Shown: positions 58,958 to 64,000 of the stretch, piece after piece
Layout: each line of letters opens with the position of its first letter
Numbering within the stretch: the first letter of the stretch is position 1
Assembly: GCF_002865645.1 (NCBI RefSeq)
Contig: NW_020194627.1
Location: 248,001 to 312,000, forward strand
Direction of reading: 5' to 3'
Source: Hyaloscypha bicolor E
Taxonomy: Eukaryota; Ascomycota; Leotiomycetes; Helotiales; Hyaloscyphaceae
Length of the DNA: 64,000 bases
Program-made: the position numbers and the translations under genes
Notes under the pieces: generated by a model
Database searches by the model: none
Seen by the model: only the letters and a program-made list of their open reading frames with translations
What the model was told of the DNA's origin: nothing

Positions 58958-60576
58958 CTATTCCTTCAATTGGACGCGTTCAACCTGCTGGTCTGTCGGA
59001 ACCCCACCTGCACCTGCATAATCCGATTTTCCAGTCCCAACATCGCTCTCTTCCTGTTCCTTGACCTCTGCAGCATCGCTATCAACATGAGAACTCGGTT
59101 TCCAGTGTGAGCCAGGTACAAAAGTCGGCGAGTTGTAAAACAGCTCATCCATGTCCTCCAAGTTAAGTCCCTTCGTCTCTGGAAGGAACGCCCAGAAGAA
59201 GAGCGCACTTGTCAAATTACAGACGATGAAAATAATGTAAAACTTCCAGCCGATGGACGATATGGCAATTGGAGTGATCTGGCCGATCATAGTGTTGAAA
59301 GCGAAGGAGGTCATCGCCCCCCACGATACACCCTTTGTACGCATGGCTGTACCGAAAAGCTCGGCAGGAATAGCCCATGAGAGGGGACCGCTGGTGACGA
59401 AGAATACGAAGTTGAAGACCCAAGTCATGACGATGAAGCCCCAGTGTGCCCCAGTGTTTGAAACTGTCGCTGGGAAAACTGCGATCAAGATGGCGTTGAC
59501 GATGAATGTCCCGCTCATTATAATCGCGCCATAAATTTCCAGTGGTCTTCTCCCAACGTTGTCAATCACTGCAATGCAGACCGCGGTCCCGAGGAAAGCA
59601 ATGATGGCATTGACGGCTTGCAAAAGAAGCGTCGTGTCGGTGGGAATCCCGATCTGAGCAAAGATTTGAGGGGAGAAATACTGGATGGCGCTGACTCCGG
59701 TCATTTGGCAACTGGCTTGGATCATCATCATCAGGATAGTCCGCCTGAGGTTGGGCCAGTCTCTGAAGAGATCGAGGTAAGTTTTGGACTTTTGGGAGTG
59801 TTCTTCTGCTATTTGGGCTTGGATGAGGTTGAACTCGGCGATGACATAGGAATCTTTGGTGTCGTCATAGGCGTGCAAGTGGGCTAAGTTTTTGAGCCCT
59901 TGTTCGGGTTGATCGTGGTCACACAGCCATCTCGGACTTTCTGGGAAGAGGTACACCAGTCCCCCAAGGAAAAGAGCTGGGATGATTTGGATCGCGAGCG
60001 GAATCCGCCATGAACGACTGTTACCGGTTCCATCCCAGGTCACAAAACAACCGTAGCCAGCCCACGTGGCGAAGATCTGTCCTAGAGCGTTGAAAAGTTG
60101 CTGAAGACTGGTGATTCTACCTCGAATACGGCGATGTGAGATCTCGGATTGATATATGGGAATTATCATCTATATCAAAAAAAATTAATGCCATCCACAA
60201 TGCCAAGATTGGGTCCACTTACGGTCAAAAATCCAACACCAATTCCTGCAATAAACCTTCCAGCATATAACATACCGATGGTGACACCTGCTGTTTGAAT
60301 CGTACCACCAACAACGAAGATGCAGCAAGCCATAAGAATAGTGCCTCGACGACCAAGTCTGTCAGAAAATCCAGCACCAAGGGCCCCAGTAAAACAGCCT
60401 CCTGTAAAGAGGGCCACCACAGTCCCAGATCGAGAGTTCGCATTTTGCTGGAGAAATAAAGTCTTGAAGGAGTCCGACGCAACAACTTCAGCTATGACAC
60501 CTAAGTCATAGCCGAATAAAAAGGATCCAAGGGCTGCAAAACACCCCACCAAAAACTGATAAACTCCAGGTTTCAT
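58958..60576 (-). CDS. MFS sugar porter
   Basis: Exons 58958-60169 and 60223-60576 encode about 521 residues; the single 53 nt intron (GTAAGT...TATAG) is phase 0. Sugar porter family (PF00083) motifs are in order: GSFLFGYDLGVI in helix 1, FSDRLGRRGTIL after helix 2, FIAGIGVGFLTMIIPIYQSE across the splice, PESPRWL before the central loop, DNVGRRPLEIYG, and the C-terminal ETKGLNLEDMDELF. The Q-rich SCQMTGVSAIQYFSPQIF helix matches the sugar-binding QQ.(G)...YY motif region. Twelve helices are expected in the plasma membrane. It is likely the importer of the cluster's substrate. It is divergent from the epimerase gene across a 672 bp region rich in CCGCA/TGCGG. Confidence 0.9.
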
Positions 60577-60706
60577 GTTGAATTGTTGAATGTTTTTGGG
60601 CTGAAAAAATATGTTTTTTCTGATAACATCACTTCGGAGATGTCTCGAGTTATATTACCAGTTCCGACATGTCACTCGAAGTACGCTCTAGAGAAGAGTG
60701 GGATCG

Positions 60707-60779
60707 CCGCATGCCAGTTTCTCCATCTTGCGGATACATCACCGCTATCACTCCGCATTCTAGTGTGGTCACTTTGCGG
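60707..60779. promoter_or_regulatory. Cluster of four CCGCA/TGCGG half-sites
   Basis: CCGCA (60707-60711), TGCGG (60729-60733), CCGCA (60753-60757) and TGCGG (60775-60779) alternate in orientation, spaced about 22-24 bp start to start, roughly two helical turns. They lie 131-203 bp upstream of the MFS start. Confidence 0.45.
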
Positions 60780-61052
60780 GGATGAAGGTTAATAATCCGG
60801 GGTAAAAAAAGTCCGCCGGGGAAACGAACTTGCGAGCCGTTCAGCTTCGTGGAAGCGCCAGAAAATCATATGACAAAGCACCCTCTGTCCCCAATTCGGC
60901 GAGGAAGAAGGGAGCGGAGTGAAAGCCGCTATGTCAACCGGTTGTGGAGTCATGATTTATAAGGGGACTGTCTACCCCTGCCAAGCCTGTCATCCCGCTT
61001 TTGTGATACGCTGAAGCATTGCATGATCGCTCCTCGAGGAGTGGTTTGAATA

Positions 61053-61064
61053 CCGCATCTGCGG
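61053..61064. promoter_or_regulatory. Candidate site CCGCA-TC-TGCGG
   Basis: Inverted pair with a 2 bp spacer (CCG N6 CGG), about 185 bp upstream of the epimerase start. It differs from the 54136 site by one spacer base. Confidence 0.45.
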
Positions 61065-61248
61065 GATTTCCGGGAGTAGTGGCAATGTGTCCTGGGAATA
61101 AGATGTTCGTTTACTTCACGGAATGCAGGCAGATGGGATAAAGAACGCTCTCCTCATATTCAAATAGCTAACAACAGTTTCAAACGAACTTCGCCCAAAA
61201 TAGAATTCTTTCCATTGTTTGAAACTTGGCGCTCAAGAATTATCCAAC

Positions 61249-62550
61249 ATGGGAAATAGCGAAATCTCTATAAAGTCGGGTGGCAAACGCATCCTCTTTA
61301 CCGGCGGTAGTGGAAAAGCCGGAAGACAGTATGTGTCAATCTCTGAGCCCAAATTCCCCCTCTCAGATGCCTGGAGAGGCTGTTCTCGTCTTTAGAGTAA
61401 AGAGAACTCGAAACATGGTTTCAACTCCCTAATTTGTTCCCCGCCAAGCAATGCTGACTCTGAGATTTTCCAGCGTGCTTCCTTACCTCCTCGAGCAGGG
61501 CCACAAAATACTAAACGTAGACCTTGCCCCTTTCCCGGATCCAAAGGCCGACATCTACACCTTGAAGGCAGACCTCACGCAATCGGGTCAAGCATTCAAT
61601 GCTCTAACCTCGCATTTCAACATGAGCGGTTATGATGAGAAATCGCTTCCTCAGCCACCAGATGTTGTGATACATTTTGCTGCATATCCTCGCAATATGA
61701 TCGTTCCCGATAACGAGACATTCCAAGCGTAAGTACCAAAGTTTCCCACCTGAACTAGTAAGTAGTTTGGCCGTTGACCACGCCCTCTAGCAACGTGACG
61801 TCAACTTACAACGTAATCGAAGCTGGTAAGTGTTTCAAAAACTTTGCTCAAGTATTGTGACTGACAATGCTCTCACAGCTTGCAAACTGGGTGTCAAGAA
61901 AATCATCGTCGCGAGTAGCGAGACAACGTACGGCGTTTGTTTTGCTCAGGGTGACGCAGACTATCATTCATTTCCTCTCGAAGAAGACTACGACGTCGAT
62001 CCTGAAGATTCCTATGCTCTTAGCAAAATCTGTGCAGAAAAGACAGCAAGAACAGTAAGTTGAGATTATGTGAGTGCGGAAATCTGACTACAGCTCACAA
62101 GGATTAGTTTGCGAGACGATTTGGAATAGATATTTACGCCCTTCGAATTGGGAACGTCATTGAACCCCACGAGTGTAAGTCATTGCACAAAGATAACTCG
62201 GCGCGGGGTTGAAAACTAATGAATACACAGATGAGCGAGATTTTCCAGGCTACATTTCAAAACCGGCGGGCCGCAAGCGCAATGCCTGGTCATACATTGA
62301 CGCCCGCGACCTGGGACAGATTTGTGACTTGGCAATCAAGAAAGACGGACTCGGCTTTCAGATCTTCAACGCCACAAATGATACGATCACGGTTAAGGAG
62401 ACGACGAAGGAGTTTTTGGCAAAGAATTACCCGAAAACCAAGGTCACTCGTGAGATGGGAAAATATGAGGCACCACTGAGTAATCGCAAGATTAGAGAGG
62501 TCTTGGGATTCAAGGATGTGCATGACTGGAGAAAGTATGTCAATAGTTAG
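61249..62550 (+). CDS. NAD-dependent epimerase/dehydratase (extended SDR)
   Basis: Exons 61249-61328, 61474-61728, 61791-61825, 61879-62054, 62108-62174 and 62231-62550 encode about 310 residues. The five introns (53-145 nt) keep phase, including a 35 nt microexon. The N-terminus ILFTGGSGKAGRHVLPYLL has the NAD motif, followed by NVDLAPFPD and VVIHFAAYPR. IIVASSETTYG and Tyr169-x3-Lys173 (YALSKICAEK) give the catalytic Ser/Thr-Tyr-Lys set. YIDARDLGQICDLAIKK and FNATNDTITVKE are as in UDP-glucose-4-epimerase-like and uronate-dehydrogenase-like SDRs. A length near 310 is short for a UDP-sugar epimerase. As part of the block it may act on a free sugar or sugar acid. Confidence 0.85.
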
Positions 62551-64000
62551 ATAGCAGATTCTCCCTTAGATACTGCTAAAACCACTACTTAAACCTGCCA
62601 CCGCATGTTGCACACCTAGAACCTCCTGTTATTTTTTACTCCTCCTTCCACACTTCCTTGTGTCGCACCAAACCTTGAAATCCCTGTATACCCGTCCCAG
62701 CTCTTCTTTATCAAAACTGCAAACCCAAACGGACCTGCCAAAATCCCCTCTCTCATAGGCCAACCCAACAGCCCAGAAAATTTCTCTTGTTATGTAAATG
62801 TATTTTGGTAATCTCAACCAATATTTACCTCCTTGTCTTCTATGGCAGCTCTTTGCCAACCCTGAACATCTGAAGTACAGAAATTGAGGTAGATAAGATA
62901 ATATTCTAAACGATAAAGAAGACAAGCTGAGGAAATACTGCGAGCCTGAAACATACTAATGAAGGGCTTGACTGAAGTAAAGACTCGCAGGTAAGTTGTA
63001 ATTGTTAACAACAGTATGTCAAATGAATAGATTAGATTAGATTAATAGCCATTAATCTAATTTAATCACGAAACATACTCATTAATCATATTCTGTTCAC
63101 GTATTAATTAGATTAATACACACGTAATCGTACTAGCCGAATCTGGTAACGCTCCTGCCCGTTCTAGCTCTAGTACTATCCTAATTAGGGGCAGTAGCGC
63201 TTAGTAAGCGAGCTAAAGTTAGATAATAAAAGAAGAAATATAGAGATTTCAAAGAAAATAACTTATTTATTATTATTAAAAGTTAGTATTTAGCTATTAT
63301 TATATAAGCCCTAGCTTAATTTAACTAGAGCTACTTAATAAGTGCTTTAGTTATTTGATAATTATTAAATAAATATTAATTTATTATAATTATAAAATAA
63401 TTTAATTAATTAGTTCTATATTAAATTAATTATAAATTAATTATATTAATTAATATACTTAATTTTTTAACATATTAGTTAATAATATAATTCTTATATA
63501 ATTATTAAACTAATATTTCTATTTATACTTTTATAGCTAGCTTGCTATTTTTAGTTTATATAAGTTCTTATAGAAATCTTAATTTATTATTACTAGTTAT
63601 TACTTTCTTGCTTTTATTTTAATCTCTTATTTTTATATATTATTTTCTTTTTATAAATCTTTTTCTTGTTTTCCTATAACTTATATACTCTTTTTATTAT
63701 AGTTCAGGTTTCAATATTCCGATTACCTGATATAATCACCTAATAGCTAGCGTGGAAATGTATATGGAGATATTTAGGATACTAGGCCCCTTAGAAGCTA
63801 GTTTACTATAGGTATACTTAAGCCTATAGCCTCCTATATTCTAGCTTTCCCTTCTTAGCTTTAAATCGTCTTTATAAAAGACCTTCTATCTTGCTTTCCA
63901 AGCCCTGAGTACTATACCCGTAATACTTTTCGCGTATATTTATCCCGTATAATTATTCCTTATATAAGCTTATTTTATCTTTTAAGTTATTTTTTAATTT
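62551..64000. repeat. AT-rich block, RIP-like right end
   Basis: From about 63020 the sequence turns AT-rich, with TTAAT/ATTA words like the left end and no reading frame. The border near 63030-63110 has repeated GATTA/TTAATC words, some inverted (AGATTAAT...ATTAATCT). 62551-63020 is the 3' flank of the epimerase without another gene. Confidence 0.7.

Larger units (their letters stand above)
60577..61248. promoter_or_regulatory. Divergent promoter, MFS/epimerase
   Basis: This stretch of 672 bp contains six CCGCA/TGCGG half-sites by eye: about 60707, 60729, 60753, 60775, 61053 and 61060. The last two form CCGCA-TC-TGCGG. Confidence 0.45.

Overview
The window is nuclear DNA of a filamentous ascomycete (Pezizomycotina). 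The evidence is HET-domain genes, Zn2Cys6 regulators, small secreted Cys-rich proteins, many 45-90 nt introns with GTATGT/GTAAGT-type donors and CTAAC-like branch sites, and very AT-rich blocks of the kind left by repeat-induced point mutation (RIP). A leotiomycete is possible, but the sequence alone does not prove it. Most gene models below were built by splicing reading frames by eye, with the phase checked at each junction.

Layout. 1-5.0 kb: gene-free, RIP-like AT-rich block with a short GC-rich island. 5.0-12.2 kb: HET pseudogene with one in-frame stop, a possible solo LTR, a VPS4-like ATPase lacking the MIT domain, and two four-helix membrane proteins, one carrying an LRAT/papain-like H...NC core. 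13.5-14.4 kb: WW-like protein. 15-17.7 kb: degenerate tandem repeats, then nested inverted-repeat elements with a TTAGGG-like stretch. 18.0-20.8 kb: two paralogous secreted Cys-rich proteins. 21.6-32.9 kb: oxidoreductase neighbourhood (GMC flavoenzyme, degenerate duplicated VOC genes, Zn2Cys6 regulator, NmrA-like SDR, old-yellow-enzyme). 35.6-37.6 kb: second HET pseudogene. 37.7-45.4 kb: gene-poor graveyard with MFS and GST fragments and a displaced piece of 18S rRNA. 45.4-49.9 kb: DUF2196-like/zinc-finger protein, UPC2-like regulator, unknown protein. 50.3-62.6 kb: compact catabolic-type cluster. 62.6-64 kb: AT-rich block again.

The clearest functional unit is 50.3-62.6 kb: a 1122-residue fusion of two 3-hydroxyisobutyrate-dehydrogenase-like modules with a four-carbon-acid-sugar kinase, a divergent Zn2Cys6 regulator, an aldo-keto reductase, a sugar-porter MFS and a sugar-nucleotide-type epimerase/SDR. 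CCGCA/TGCGG half-sites, several as inverted pairs, recur in every promoter region of this block, which suggests uptake and catabolism of a sugar or sugar acid under the local regulator. The second possible unit is the SDR/OYE divergent pair at 29.5-32.9 kb, whose shared promoter holds two perfect GC-rich palindromes beside a Zn2Cys6 gene.
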